DNA from: Apis mellifera
Lineage: Eukaryota; Arthropoda; Insecta; Hymenoptera; Apidae
NCBI RefSeq assembly: GCF_003254395.2
Contig: NC_037641.1
Coordinates: forward strand, 3,815,001-3,879,000
Length of the DNA: 64,000 bases
Direction of reading: 5' to 3'
In this document: one piece after another, positions 33,901-45,832 of the stretch
Layout of the letters: each line of letters opens with the position of its first letter
How positions within the stretch are numbered: the first letter of the stretch is position 1
Program-made: the position numbers and the translations under genes
Notes under the pieces: generated by a model
Seen by the model: the letters and a program-made list of their open reading frames with translations, nothing else
Databases searched by the model: none
What the model was told of the DNA's origin: nothing

Positions 33901-35340
33901 GATTTGACGTTTGACGAGCCACCGATAATAATTCCGTAATTCTGTTTTATTTATTCACCAATTAATTTATCGATTGGAATGATTTTTGGAATTCTTCGTC
34001 CAAAATTCCTTTATCGTTAAGCTACTTAATCTGTTGAAATGAATAAATAAATAACGCGTCTTAATAACGCGCGTTGCTGTTGCAGAGAGGCGGATGTTGT
34101 TCCATTATTCCGAGTCAAAAGCACTGTCAACCGATACAGTGGAAAGAAAATGGTAAACGAGCGATGGAGGTATGGTGGTAAAATTACAGTTTCCAGGAAG
34201 GTCGAAGATCTGCGCTAATTCTACGATAGAAAGTTCTTGCTTGCGTCAGTTCCGGATGCTGTAAAAGCAGAAACATCCACCACGCACACGTACACGTACA
34301 CACACATAGAGGGAGCGGTGTTTATATATAACGAGGATTGTATCACCGATCCCTGGGTCATCCGTATACGGAGGAATATTACTGCCATTAATCAACGACA
34401 GACCGTCGCGGAGGTGACGACAGTCTGACAGTTCTTTTCTGCTCCACTCGCCTCTGGATTTTGCCTCGGATACCTCGCAGGGATCCAGGGATGGTGGCTG
34501 CACTTTGCAAGGAATGCCACGTGTTCCACGTGTGAAAGAGGCGAAGGATTCTCGAAAAAAGAGGAAAAAAAGGAAAAGAAGAAATCGTATCGTGGCATTG
34601 TATCGTGCCACGCTGGATATCTCAAAATGGGAATAAAACTGTCATCCTTCTCGATGGATCTCGACTTTAATTCCATCGATACTTCAAGGAGAGAATATTC
34701 CTTGAAAAGCTTGCTCCTTAAAAATTGATTTAAGAATATTATTTACTCCCCATCCATCCTTCTTTCGTACCATTAATTACTCAAATAATATTAAAACGTT
34801 CCTCCCCCCTTTCTCTCGTTTCAATTATCCATCCACGTCACTCGAGGTTCAACCCCTCCCCTCCCTGAATGAAACAACGAGAGGAGATCCATCCTCGCCT
34901 TAATCAGCCACGCGTCGAGCCTCTCGTTCGCCCCTCTAATTACGCGAGTCAGGGACGGCTTGGACCCCCAGGAGGGGGAGGGGGCTCGGTTGGCGGGAAA
35001 GACAAAAAGGGATCGGGGCCGGGTTCTTAGCCAGGCGAATGGCGGCGATTAATAAAAGCGGGAAAGCTACGAGGCGCGAAGCTACGAAGGATTTTCCAGT
35101 CACGTTCGCCACGGGCCAGAGTTAATTTACGAAATAAATAATATCTTCTTCTTTCGCGAGGGGGGGTGGGTGGATGGCGGGGGAGGCGGTTGCACCGAGA
35201 GCCAACCGAGGAGATACGGCTGGGGTTGGACGTCCACGGGGAGGGGGGGAGACTCATAAAGCTGCCTACGTGTCGAGCGTAATGAGAACCGGTGATTTTT
35301 CTTTCCGCGCCTGCGAATGTAAAAGAAAAATGAACGTCTT
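30967..35340. other. Non-coding stretch with CpG-rich patches
   Basis: No gene is supported. At 31.25-31.83 kb two overlapping plus frames (163 and 151 codons) and a minus frame (90) share CpG-rich DNA, none recognisable. At 33.5-33.8 kb a GGA run gives rival Arg-rich and Glu-rich frames. A small hairpin, TTGCTA/TAGCAA with a TAAAA loop, lies at 32044-32060. The rest is AT-rich with A and GA runs. I found no RNA gene. Confidence 0.55.
31707..31724 (+). repeat. Run of 18 G
   Basis: An uninterrupted G18 run, the longest homopolymer of G or C in the window. It is a strong quadruplex former, a likely replication and assembly trouble spot, and an indel-prone locus. Confidence 0.9.
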
Positions 35341-35382
35341 CCCTTCCTTCCTTCCTTCCTTCCTTCCTTCCTTCCTTCCTTT
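35341..35382 (+). repeat. TTCC tetranucleotide repeat
   Basis: About ten TTCC units. The minus strand reads as KEGR repeats, which explains the 129-codon minus frame there. Confidence 0.95.
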
Positions 35383-35729
35383 CGCCCTCTGCCCGCAGTA
35401 TGCGACCGACGTTCACCCGTTTACTCGCGAGTGGGTGGTTGCGTGGGTGGTCCAGGCTGCCACCGATCCTACGGGTTCAATGTCTTTTTTTCTCTTCTTT
35501 CTTCGGATCAGAAACGGTATTCTCGGGATCGAATCAAGTGTATTAAAGTATATAACGAGATCGTAAGATGCACGTAGCGATTTAAGACGAATAATATTTG
35601 GAATTTCAGGTGAACGGAATATTCTGATGTTATATATTCCTCGTCCTCGAAACGTCTCGTTTCATAATGAAATTACACGCTGATCGATATCGTCCATATC
35701 GCGTGTTCTCGAGGCTGTGTATATCTATC

Positions 35730-35730
<1 letters not shown>

Positions 35731-35790
<60 letters not shown>
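35731..35790. repeat. TA dinucleotide repeat, 30 units
   Basis: A perfect (TA)30 run, the longest microsatellite in the window. Confidence 0.97.
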
Positions 35791-35792
<2 letters not shown>

Positions 35793-36080
35793 AGGAGGGT
35801 GGACAAAAGCATGGACGTGAACTACGCGACAAAGTAACGCACGCTATACCACCTACATAGGTATCGGAAAATCAATTTTTATCAAAAGGATATATACGGT
35901 GTGCACCGGACTTTTGGAATCCTAAAAGAGGCGCGTACCACCAAGACCTTCTCTCTCTCTCTCTCCCACCCCTTCTCTATATCTAATACCCGGGGCATAT
36001 ACACGGCCATCATTTTTATAGCGGCAATTTCATTTGAGCCTCGATTCATGCAGTGGTTTCTGATGAGCGAGCCAAAGCAA

Positions 36081-36102
36081 CCTCTCCTCTCCTCTCCTCT
36101 CC
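36081..36102 (+). repeat. CTCCT pentanucleotide repeat
   Basis: Four tandem CTCCT units in a pyrimidine-rich strand. Confidence 0.85.
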
Positions 36103-37201
36103 ACGGAGGGGAGTACCAACCCTGGGCTGCGACGCCATCTTTTCATTAAAACGGTTCATCTGTGAGCCGCGTCGGGGCGCTGCCCTCCCCCTCTTTTTCC
36201 GCACGGGAGAGGAAAGGGAGAGAGAGGGTTGGGGATGAAGAGGAAGGGAAGAATGGACGGAGACGTAGCAGTCCTCCGACACTCTGAACCGAAACGACAG
36301 ACAGCGAGGAGGGGAGGGAGATGCTGCCCCCCTTTGCCAAGTTTTCCATCGTTTCATATCTCAACTTGGCCTCTCCCTCCCCTTCGTCTTTCCCTTCCTC
36401 CGCTTACCTCCTCCCCTCCCCGTCCACGGAACTGGCCAGGCGTGCTCTGATTAATGCCCCCGCTAATAACGTCTTCTTCTTCTTCTTCTTCTCCCTCCCT
36501 CTCCAGGGAGAGAAAACCCACCACCTGCAGCAACCTCACCCAACCCCCCTAGTCACGCTAGACCGTGCGGACTTATGCGGAATTAAAAACACATCTCGCA
36601 GCTATGCCGAGTTATTGCGGCAGGCATTGTCCCTACCTCGTCTCCCCTCCTCCCCCGCTTTTTCGAAGAAGAGATCCCTCTTCCCTCGCGAAAAAGGAGA
36701 TATTGCGGGCGAGCGATTAGTTTTTCTTCTTTAACGTTTCGAGGAACGGACGAATTGTTGCAATTTTCACAGGCGGATGAAAGTGAAGCGCGATTTTCGA
36801 TTCGTCGAGCAATTCGTAGCAACTTTGAAAAATAGATTAGATAGGTTAAATTTGGTCGAATTGAATTTATTATTTGGAGTCCTGTTGGCTGTTGGCCGAC
36901 TCCTTCCTTCCCACGAAGGCAAGAGGATTTCTTCCGTGGAAATGGCGTCCGATATTCCCCATAATTAAGCCCCGATTCGTCGGTGAGCCGCGTGAGTCAC
37001 TATGCGTGCGTGACGCGCAAGCGAGCCAAGAATCGTTTCCACCCGTCCCTCATTTATATTTCGCTGATTGCCGTTATTCCTTCCGATTCATTAAGTTCGG
37101 CCGCATCCGCCGACGTGCTCTTATCGGCCGCCCCCGGCTGCCGGAACCGGGGGGGAGGGAAGGGGGGACAGGAACGAATAGCCACGAAGAGAAATAATGT
37201 A

Positions 37202-37218
37202 CGGTAACTTAATTACCG
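37202..37218. promoter_or_regulatory. GGTAA/TTACC palindrome
   Basis: CGGTAA (37202-37207) and TTACCG (37213-37218) flank CTTAA, with a TTAATTA core inside. It shares its outer GGTAA/TTACC half-sites with the larger palindromes at 42931 and 44614. Confidence 0.35.
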
Positions 37219-37910
37219 ATAGAGGCGGCCGGGAATAAAGGGACGAGCAGAAGAGATATGCGCCGATGGCGGCGGAGAGAGCGTTGATGCTCGAATCAAT
37301 GACATCGTAATAAAAATAATAATGAACGACGAGTTTTCTTCCCCCTCTATGGAACAAGATATTTCTCGAGATATTTTCATCCAGTTGATTTTTCCTCCCC
37401 TCGTATTTCTTAAAACTTGAAGAATATTGTATCCTCGAAACAATATCGCTACGAACGAATCGTTAAAAGAAGAAGAGGCGAGGATGGAAGAGAGTCGAAG
37501 AATTCCTCGGAATAAAATAATCCACGCGGCATTTCGAGCTGGCGGACGGAGGGTTAAAGGAGGAGGGGGAGTGGGAAGAGAGGAAAGATGGAGGGGCCCC
37601 GCTTTGCCTCGATATAATCACGGGTCGCGATCGGGATCGGCGCTGTTATTACTGTCCGCCCGTGAAAAATGGTTTCCCCAAACAAATTTCTGGGAGAAAA
37701 GGGGAGGCCGATTAGGTGCTTCACGTCGTTGTCTCGTCATAATTATCGTGTTAACGTTTGCGCGCATGCCCCCGACCAATTATGACGAACCGGACCGCTT
37801 CGAGCGCTTTTCCCATACGAAAAGGGATACGATCCGTGAAACGTCCGTCCTTCCTCGCCTCGAAATGTATTTTCGAAACGGGACCATTGATTATAGAAAT
37901 CGTTCCGTCC

Positions 37911-37952
37911 TCTCTCTTTCTATATATATATATATATATATATAAAGAGAGA
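37911..37952. repeat. Hairpin-forming inverted repeat around a TA run
   Basis: TCTCTCTTT (37911-37919) and AAAGAGAGA (37944-37952) flank a self-complementary (TA)12 run. Only one C is unpaired, so about 42 bases can fold into one continuous hairpin. It is a simple-sequence hairpin, not a convincing microRNA precursor. Confidence 0.85.
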
Positions 37953-40188
37953 GAAATCGTCACGGATATACAAATCATTTCACCGGCCTGTATTTTTTTC
38001 TTCCCCTTTCTTTCTTCCTTCTCGTGGAAGGGCCGCGAGGAAAACGATAAAAGTCGGCGGCCGTCTTGAAAGAGGAGTGGCTCTCTCGAGGTAGTACTAC
38101 TCCGTGGTAGCTTCCCGATGCGAGCTTGTTATTAAGTCAGGACGTGTAGCAACTACAATGAGAGGAGGAATTATATTTGTTCCGACGACGATGTCTCCGC
38201 CTTTGATCGAAAATCGACCTTAACGATCACTCTCCCCCCTTCGACTCTCAATTTTAAACAAAATTTGAACGAATCTCTACAATCTTCAACAACGATTATA
38301 TATTCGGATATAGATTTGGACAAATCTTTGAATGAATGGAGAGGGAATAAAAAAGAAGAAACGAAGGAATATTTCGAGGAATATTTCGATCACTATCCCC
38401 TTCCTTTCTTGACTCGTAAGGATCGTATAAAGAAAGAAAAAAGGGGGAGAGAGAAAAAAGAAACGCGCAGGCAACCGAGATCTTCTCTATTCCTCTATCC
38501 AAAACCAATAATACAACCGTTGGACCGTGGTTGTACGTGGCAAGGTGGAACGGTAACGACCCGTCCGAGTGGAGGCCCCGGCTGCCGTGGTGATTCAGGA
38601 CGATCCCCGCTTATTAAGTGGAGGCGAGTCCATGGACGTGGTGGCCGGGTGTATTATGGTCCCGCGGAGTGGCGGATGAGAAGATGGAGATAGGTGGGTA
38701 CCACCGGCTGGCCTCTTCGAACGCTCCACAAACCGCTATTATTTATATTAAGTTTAATGCAACTACGTGACTGAATCCTCCCGAGCCGGCCGCCCCGCGC
38801 TCAACCCAGACCCCCGTGTATCATTAGTATACGCCTATTATTGCATTACTCCGTGCTCCGAACCGACGTAGCAGCCAACGTGCGGTATTACAACCAGATG
38901 TGTGTATATATATATATATATATTTATATCGATGTTGGACGATGACCTCGCGCAAAAAATCTTGGAGAGAGAGATCTTTCTTTCCTCTGTCCATCGTTAT
39001 CGAGAGGACATCGCGAGAAACGATCGATTTCCATTTCGATCGTTGATTGGCTACATATATATATATATAGATATGACGCGATCGAAGAAGGGGGAAGAAG
39101 GGAAGGATGGCTGCGTTTCCGCGGCACAGCTATGCAAATCTATCACGTGGCGCGGTTGGGTTGTAAGCTCACGCGCCAACCTCCACCAGTTATTGCTGTT
39201 CACGCGTTGAAAAGCGCGCGTCGCGAATATTCATCGCGGTGGGACGAAGAGCGTGCACGTACGAGAGGTCGAGTTCCACGCGCAATTTGCATTTGTGGGA
39301 ATAACGAGGGAGAGCCTCGGCTTTGGATCGTGAGATTGGATCTAGGATCGATCTCGCCAACAAAGGGGCAATTTTATCACGCGAAGATGAGATTTGGATT
39401 TGAGAAATAAGTGTTTGAAGGGATATTGACGAATAATATCAAAGGTGGAGGATTTTTTCTCGCTTTCGTTTCTTGGAATTATAAAAAGCAGGGATTGACA
39501 TTCGTGTAAGAAAGCAAAATGAAAGAGGAGGTGTTGGTTTCGTAAATTTGGAAGTGAAAAAGAAAGGGAGGAGAGAGATCATTCTCCTTTCACGAATTAA
39601 TTTCACGGGTTTCTCCCTCGCATAGAGGGGTCGTGGAAAGTCTGGAAAGAAAAGGGAAGCGATCAGCGATTCCAGCTCCTCCCTTCCTCCCTTCCAAACA
39701 ACGCTTTATTAGGCGCAAATTGCATCCTTCCTCCGCTCGAGGAATCATTTGAATTCGCGAATTAGAGAGATAAATGATACACAGATACGTATCTTCTCCC
39801 ACGCGAAATGAAACCGTGCCATGCCTTTCGATTCGATCTCATCAAATGGAAAAGCAATTGTATGGAAAAAGGAAGCCGTTCTTGCGAGAGAATTTTCTAA
39901 TCATTTCGATGGAGAGGGCGATTAAATTGGATTGGCAAAATTAAATTACCAAGAATTATTCGAATCCATAATCTATAGAATGCAAATTTTATCATCTTTA
40001 TTTTTTCTCGTAATTTCATTGATCTCGTTAACGAGATTTTTCGTATCTAACTTTAAAGTTGGACGCTCTACGTTCGATTTCAATTGCTCGCGAATCAATT
40101 CGTGTCGAACTTGGCATCTACAACGGCGTGCAACCTGATGATTCGTTATCTGAACGAGTATAATAATAATGGATCCACCAGATTCGAA

Positions 40189-40189
<1 letters not shown>

Positions 40190-40221
<32 letters not shown>
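40190..40221. repeat. TA dinucleotide repeat
   Basis: A (TA)16 run followed by CACACG. Confidence 0.95.
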
Positions 40222-40226
<5 letters not shown>

Positions 40227-42930
40227 GAACAATGCTTCCCTTTCCTCTCGATTTCTCGAAACTGCTACAATAAGAACCTTGACTCCATTCACGCCACGTG
40301 CTCCGAGGTGTTGATCAAAGAGCTCACTTTTGGATCGAAAGTTTAACGATACGACAAAAGATCTCTATTCGTAATTGAGATCTTATTTCGAAAATTTATT
40401 CGTCTGCTCGAAACTTTGCATGAACGATTGATGATTCTTATATAAAGGAGGAAGAGAGGAGGGAAGGTGGATTAATTCCTCGAAGTGGTGGTTGTTTAAC
40501 GAGCCCAAAGGCCTGACCCAAATACCTCGAATAACGAGAAGAGATCCCGTGGATGATGCCGTGTCACGGCAGCGATTCTGGAAGAGAACAGTCACGCCAT
40601 GACTTACGCGGCCTCTAGAAAATGTTCCACGAACACCTGGACGGAGTCGAGAAGCGTTTTTTCCTTTTTTTTTTTTTTTTTTTTCAACCGGTGCACGAAC
40701 TGGAACAGTTTGCAGGAGGGAAACGATTCAGTCACGTAAATATCGCTGAAAACCGTACGATGATCTCTAACAAGATTCACGCGGAATTCAGCTGAAAGCT
40801 GAAGAAAACGGAGACACGCTCAGATTTTCTTGTTGTTCGATGAAAATTCTATATTTCCTTTCTTCGAAATTGGGGACGAAGAAGAAGTTGCAAAAAATAA
40901 ATTCTTCCCGAGCGTTGCGTCGAGTGGAATCCTAGACCGCTCGTGAGAGAATAGGCCGCTCGTAATTTCGTGTATGCTGACGAATTTATGAATGGCGTAT
41001 TTGAATGTTGCCAAGGGGGACGGCCAGCCTTCCCCGGCCCACGATATTTAGGCTGAAGGAGAAAGGCAGAGAGAGAGATAGATATTTTAGAAGTGGACTA
41101 GGCCACGGATCTAGAGGCCGGGATCTCGTCTCGGGATGTAAATCATTCCGAGTTCTCTAGCGCCACCCCTATAATCACTGGAACCAGACTGCGCTGCTTC
41201 CTTGACCGAGAATATTCACGGAGAGGAGAAATTTTGCGCCGAGAGGCGAACGTTCCTCGAGGAGGCTAGGATGCACACGTGTGGTCCTTTGTTAACCAAC
41301 GTTACTCCATTTCCCTTTGTTCTATCTGGAAGGAATCTTTCCAATTTTTACTTTCCATTTCAATCCTCGAAACCTATAAATTTCTAATCGGAAATTGTTG
41401 AATCGAACTGCATCTCGTCGAATTATCATCACAGACAAAGCGGTCATACGACGGTCACAAAGGAGGAAGGATACTGCTCCCTTTTCGGAGAGCAGGGTGC
41501 GAAAGGGCCCGGGCGAGAGGAAGGGTTTTGGTGGCGGGTTAGCCGAAATTACAGCTTCCATGTCAGGCGGGGTGATTGATGCCTCGGCGGGCTAGGCACC
41601 GCCGCGGCGTTTTCCAGGAAATTAAATAGAGGCGGAAGATCGGGAGGTGGAGCGAATGGAATGCCGATTGTTGGAAATTCGTCGAAGGTCGGCCGACCTT
41701 TACCGAGCCGTTTAACTAGGCAAAGTGATTACACCGTTGTTTCGGCCGGCTTAGGTATGCGCAAACAGGGCGTTAATCTCCTCGTTCCACGGATCGTCTA
41801 TCTAAATCTTGGGACTGACAGATTTTACGGCGGTGGTTTGCATCGTTCCCTCTTCCTCTCTCTGAACGAATCTTCGAAACGATGGGTAATCAGGGATTTT
41901 TTTAGATGGTAAAATCGTTGCATCCTTTTCTTTTCTTTTCTAAAATTTTGAACTATCTACGAGGCTCCAAGAAACGATAAAATTTGGAACGTTTTTTGGG
42001 AAATCTCCTCCACTCCCACCCTTAATTTAGAACTCAATGAACTCACGGTGCACGCCGTGTAACGAGAGGAGGGGGCAAGAAGCGAGAAGATTCACGATCG
42101 TCCGTGAAAGTTCTGAAAGTGCATCGGGTGCGCGCGGCGCGGGTTCCCTGGTCGGAGTCGTGATGCAATAAAATAGCGCCACCCACCGGGCCCGTGGCTA
42201 TCTACCGAGGATCTCCGTAATGCCTCACTTCGGGCCCGATCCGGCCAGGGGCCCGGGTTGCACGGTACCCTGAAAAGAAGAGGGAGCCGGCTGAGGGCAA
42301 GGGTGCATAATGAACTCGTTAATTAACTATCAGGAAGCTGGATCGAATCTGATAACGATTCCTGCCACACGACGCGCCTGTCCCTGTCCACGATGGGACA
42401 CCAGCCGCGTGTACCTCGTTCCTAAAACTTCTTGCCTTAACGTCGCCAGCCAGATGCTCGATCATCTGGAAATTCCTTTTTCGATTCATCCGTGCGATTT
42501 TTTTGCAGGGTTAAAAAAGTGAGTTTCGCAACTTTTCTACTTTTTCCTTCCCTGTGTGAGAATATTGGAATAGAAAAGAGAGGAGTAGAATGTAGAAATC
42601 TTTCCTCCACTTAATAAATTTAGCAATCGCATTCTGCGAATCGATGAATTCCAAGCGGGACGAATTGCAACAATCGTAAAGCAAAAGGGGGTTAAACGTT
42701 AACGTGTCACTTTAATAGAGCCAGAATGTAAATGAGGAAATGGCAAACACGGCTCGAGGAAATTCAACGACTGGATTGACCCGCTTGTAACGGACCGCGC
42801 ACTCTCTGCAATAATTAATGACGCGGTGTACGAGGAACGCTGTCGCGGGGATAACGGGTCGAACAATTCCCGATGACGGCCGGTGTCCAAAGAGATCCAC
42901 GGGCTTGCCGCGCGTGGAAACTCTGAAAAA

Positions 42931-42959
42931 ACGCGGTAATTAGCGCTTAATTACCGCGT
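42931..42959. promoter_or_regulatory. 29-base palindrome with paired TAATTA cores
   Basis: The 12-base arms ACGCGGTAATTA and TAATTACCGCGT flank GCGCT without a single mismatch. Each arm holds the homeodomain core TAATTA, so the centre can bind two homeodomains facing each other. The length and perfection make chance unlikely. It lies in a CpG-rich stretch with no gene. A factor dimer site or a conserved enhancer core are the likely readings. Confidence 0.55.
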
Positions 42960-44417
42960 CGCCCATGCAAACGACTCGACACACGATCGTCGACCGCGCT
43001 GTACGATGCTTCTCGTGACGAGATGTACGTGCATGATATCGCGACGGACGACCGATTGGGCAATTACCGGCCCAATCCCTTCATCTTCCCCTCCGCCACG
43101 TTCAAGCGTTCAATGCCCGAAATTTTCAATTCTCACTCTCAATATTTTTATCTCTCCACGTTGAGTCGATTGTTTAAAAATTGGATCTCGAACGAAGTTT
43201 AGTATTTTCTTCATTTTTATACAACGGGGATATTTCGACTGTTGTTCTTCCTTTTCATCTTGGCGCGATATATACTTGTTGTATGGGGAAAAATTAGATT
43301 AGATTTTGAGATGAGCGCTTTCTAATTTTTCTAATTAAAGTATTTCTGTATTGAAGGACACGTTGGAGGATGGTAAAGTTAGAAATCTTAGAAGGAAAAT
43401 AAAATGGTTGTTGTAGGGGGAGAAAGATTAATGGAGTTGATTGAAATTTGTAAGTTTATGAGACTTGTAAAACATTTTCTTTAATTGCCCACGTTTTACA
43501 TTGTATAATCGTTCAGAGATACAGTTCTTTTTTTCTTTATAGCTTTCCCTAACGAGACTTCGACCTTAATACCGATAATGATACCGAGATTCATTTATCC
43601 TACGACGCCTTTATCGAGAAGGAAAATCTAGGAAACGATTTAAATCTCAACAATCTTAAATTTTTATCGACTTCGAGAATAATTTCTTCGACGATCTCAA
43701 GGATCAAAGGAGGAGAAAATAAAAATCCTTGGACGCAAGGATAATTCCAGTTTCGCGCTATTATTTAACGACATCTCTCCGAGAGATTTGCCAAGGATTC
43801 CAAGGCAAAGTGTACCCTTTCTCGTTGGAGATGGGATTAATGGAGCGATTTCGATGTCCAAGGACGGTGTCTGCTCACGAAATCGAAGGGAGGGGGTTCG
43901 ATAAATCAAAAGCGGGGCGCATTTAAAAGCGCATCAAACTCCCTCCCTCCCCTCCCCTCCACCTCTCGCGGTCAACTGATTGATACGCGTTTAATAACAG
44001 AGATCCGGCGCCGCGAGAGACGCTTCTCTAGGAGGAGGATGTTTATGGCAGATCCTTAGAAACAAGGAGGGAAGGAGGAGGGGGGCGGAGGATCTCGATT
44101 AATCCCTGGAAGCCCGGTTGCGGGTGGTTGCTTCATCGAGCTCTAATAATACGGTTTTATTCGTCGAGGCTTCCGACACGCCGGTATCGCGACGCCTCGG
44201 GCCATCTTCGGAGAGCCCACGTTGCTGTTGCCTTGACCAACCCTTCCTTCGGCTTCCTATATCCCTCCCTATTCGTTAATTCTAATGCTGATTGATCCTG
44301 ATTACGTTTCGCGTTTTCACTTGGAACGCCGCGTTATTATTTTCGAGAATATTTCCTTCTTCTTTTTTCTCCTTCTTTGGAACAACGAGTTTTCGGTGAT
44401 TTTTTTTCTTTGTTTGA

Positions 44418-44456
44418 AATATATATATATATATATATGTATGTGTATATATATTT
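44418..44456. repeat. TA/TG dinucleotide repeat
   Basis: A TA run interrupted by TGTATGTG. Confidence 0.95.
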
Positions 44457-44613
44457 TGTTTCTACTTTCCAATCTATTTATTAAAGTGTAATTTAACGTT
44501 TTCCTTATTAAGAGAAATTCCTTTTGCGAGTGAAATATGTTTAACAAATTTCAAATAACAATGAAGATAGAGGAGAAATTTATGCATCAATTCATAGGTT
44601 TCAAAAAGCGAAG

Positions 44614-44639
44614 AGGTAATTACCGTGCGTTAATTACCT
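44614..44639. promoter_or_regulatory. Second TAATTA palindrome
   Basis: AGGTAATTA (44614-44622) and TAATTACCT (44631-44639) flank an 8-base CpG-containing spacer. The arms repeat the GGTAATTA/TAATTACC pattern of the element at 42931, less than 1.7 kb away, with different outer bases and a longer spacer. Confidence 0.45.
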
Positions 44640-45798
44640 GTACTCTTTTTCACCCGTATTGTACACTTGTTTGAGTATTGCAAAATGAGATTATATTACA
44701 AACCTAAAAAAAAAAAAAAAGAAAAAGAAAAAGGAAAAATCGTGATTACGATGAATAATTGGAATGAAAAGGAGATTTGATTCACTCCTCGATCGAACGG
44801 TTAACAATTTAATCAAAGATCGATCGGCGTATTAAAATATTAATTTCGAAAAGCGTTTAATTGAAGTTTAGAAAATATATCGTGTATCATTACGTGCACG
44901 TTGCATAAATGGCGTATAAAATCTCGGCGAAGCAATATTTGTTTTTTTTCCTGGAAGAAAGTTTCGATCGATTCGATAGGCGCATCAGCTCGCTCGCGCG
45001 CGTTTATTTTAGTCCTCGTCGAAACCGAACGTTGTGCATGCAAATCCGCCTAAATGTCCTCGCGGCGCCTGAATGGAAATGAACCCTTTCGCTGGAAGCC
45101 GCGGCGCAAATATATTATTATGCATTCAAGACGTAATTCGTTGAAAAAACCGGGAGGAGCGATGATCGGCTGGCTTGGCTTGGCTTGGCCGGCTGGCCGC
45201 GGTGACTCCGCGATCGATGGCCGACCGATCGATCACGCATTCACGCACGATCGATGCACAACACTCCCTCCCTTCGCTGCTCACCCCCTCCTCCCTCCCC
45301 CTATTCAATCACGATGTATTTTTGGCCACCGCGGACAGGAAATGGCCACGAATCAACGCCACGATCTCAGCCATCATCGTCGATCGTTAATCGCCGACGA
45401 GACCCGTCATCTTATCCCGTAATCGAGGTCATTACGAACCTAAATTGCCAAAATCTGATAAATCTTTTGAGACTTTTGGTTTTGGAACCTAAACGCGTGA
45501 GAATTTTCGTGTGGAAATATATTCCAATGGCAAATGGAAAAAGAAGGAAACAGTTTTCGACTCGATTTCCAGCCGATAAACCGTTGGATGGGTAATTAAT
45601 GTAACGCGTCCGTGTTGTAACATTGTTATAATATAAAACTGGAAAAGGGGGACAAATTTTTCGAGGCGAGCGATACGATTGTAAGAAAAAGGAAAAAAAG
45701 GAAAAATTCAAAGTTTAATAATAATTTACCATAATTAAAATGAAAGTTCATCTCCATCTACATAAAATAACAAGCAATCTCACAACTTTCTACATCAA

Positions 45799-45829
<31 letters not shown>
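45799..45829. repeat. TTA trinucleotide repeat
   Basis: About ten TTA/ATT units. They create the poly-Leu frame at 45740-45985, which is therefore rejected as a gene. Confidence 0.95.

Positions 45830-45832
<3 letters not shown>

Larger units (their letters stand above)
35800..42920. other. Non-coding stretch
   Basis: No gene is supported. CpG- or pyrimidine-rich patches at 36.0-36.7 and 37.0-37.2 kb create several overlapping frames on both strands. At 38.5-38.7 kb a GC-rich patch gives a Gly/Arg-rich plus frame with no motif. Three GGGCCC words fall within about 70 bases at 42.19-42.26 kb. Near 42.5 kb TTTTTTTGCAG and GTGAGT lie only 10 bases apart. TA runs occur at 38903-38922, 39054-39069 and 40190-40221, and a T20 run at 40665-40684. 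Confidence 0.55.

Noticed and set aside
37911..37952. Hairpin considered as a microRNA precursor
   Set aside because: The stem is simple TA/GA sequence with no unique mature arm and no loop.
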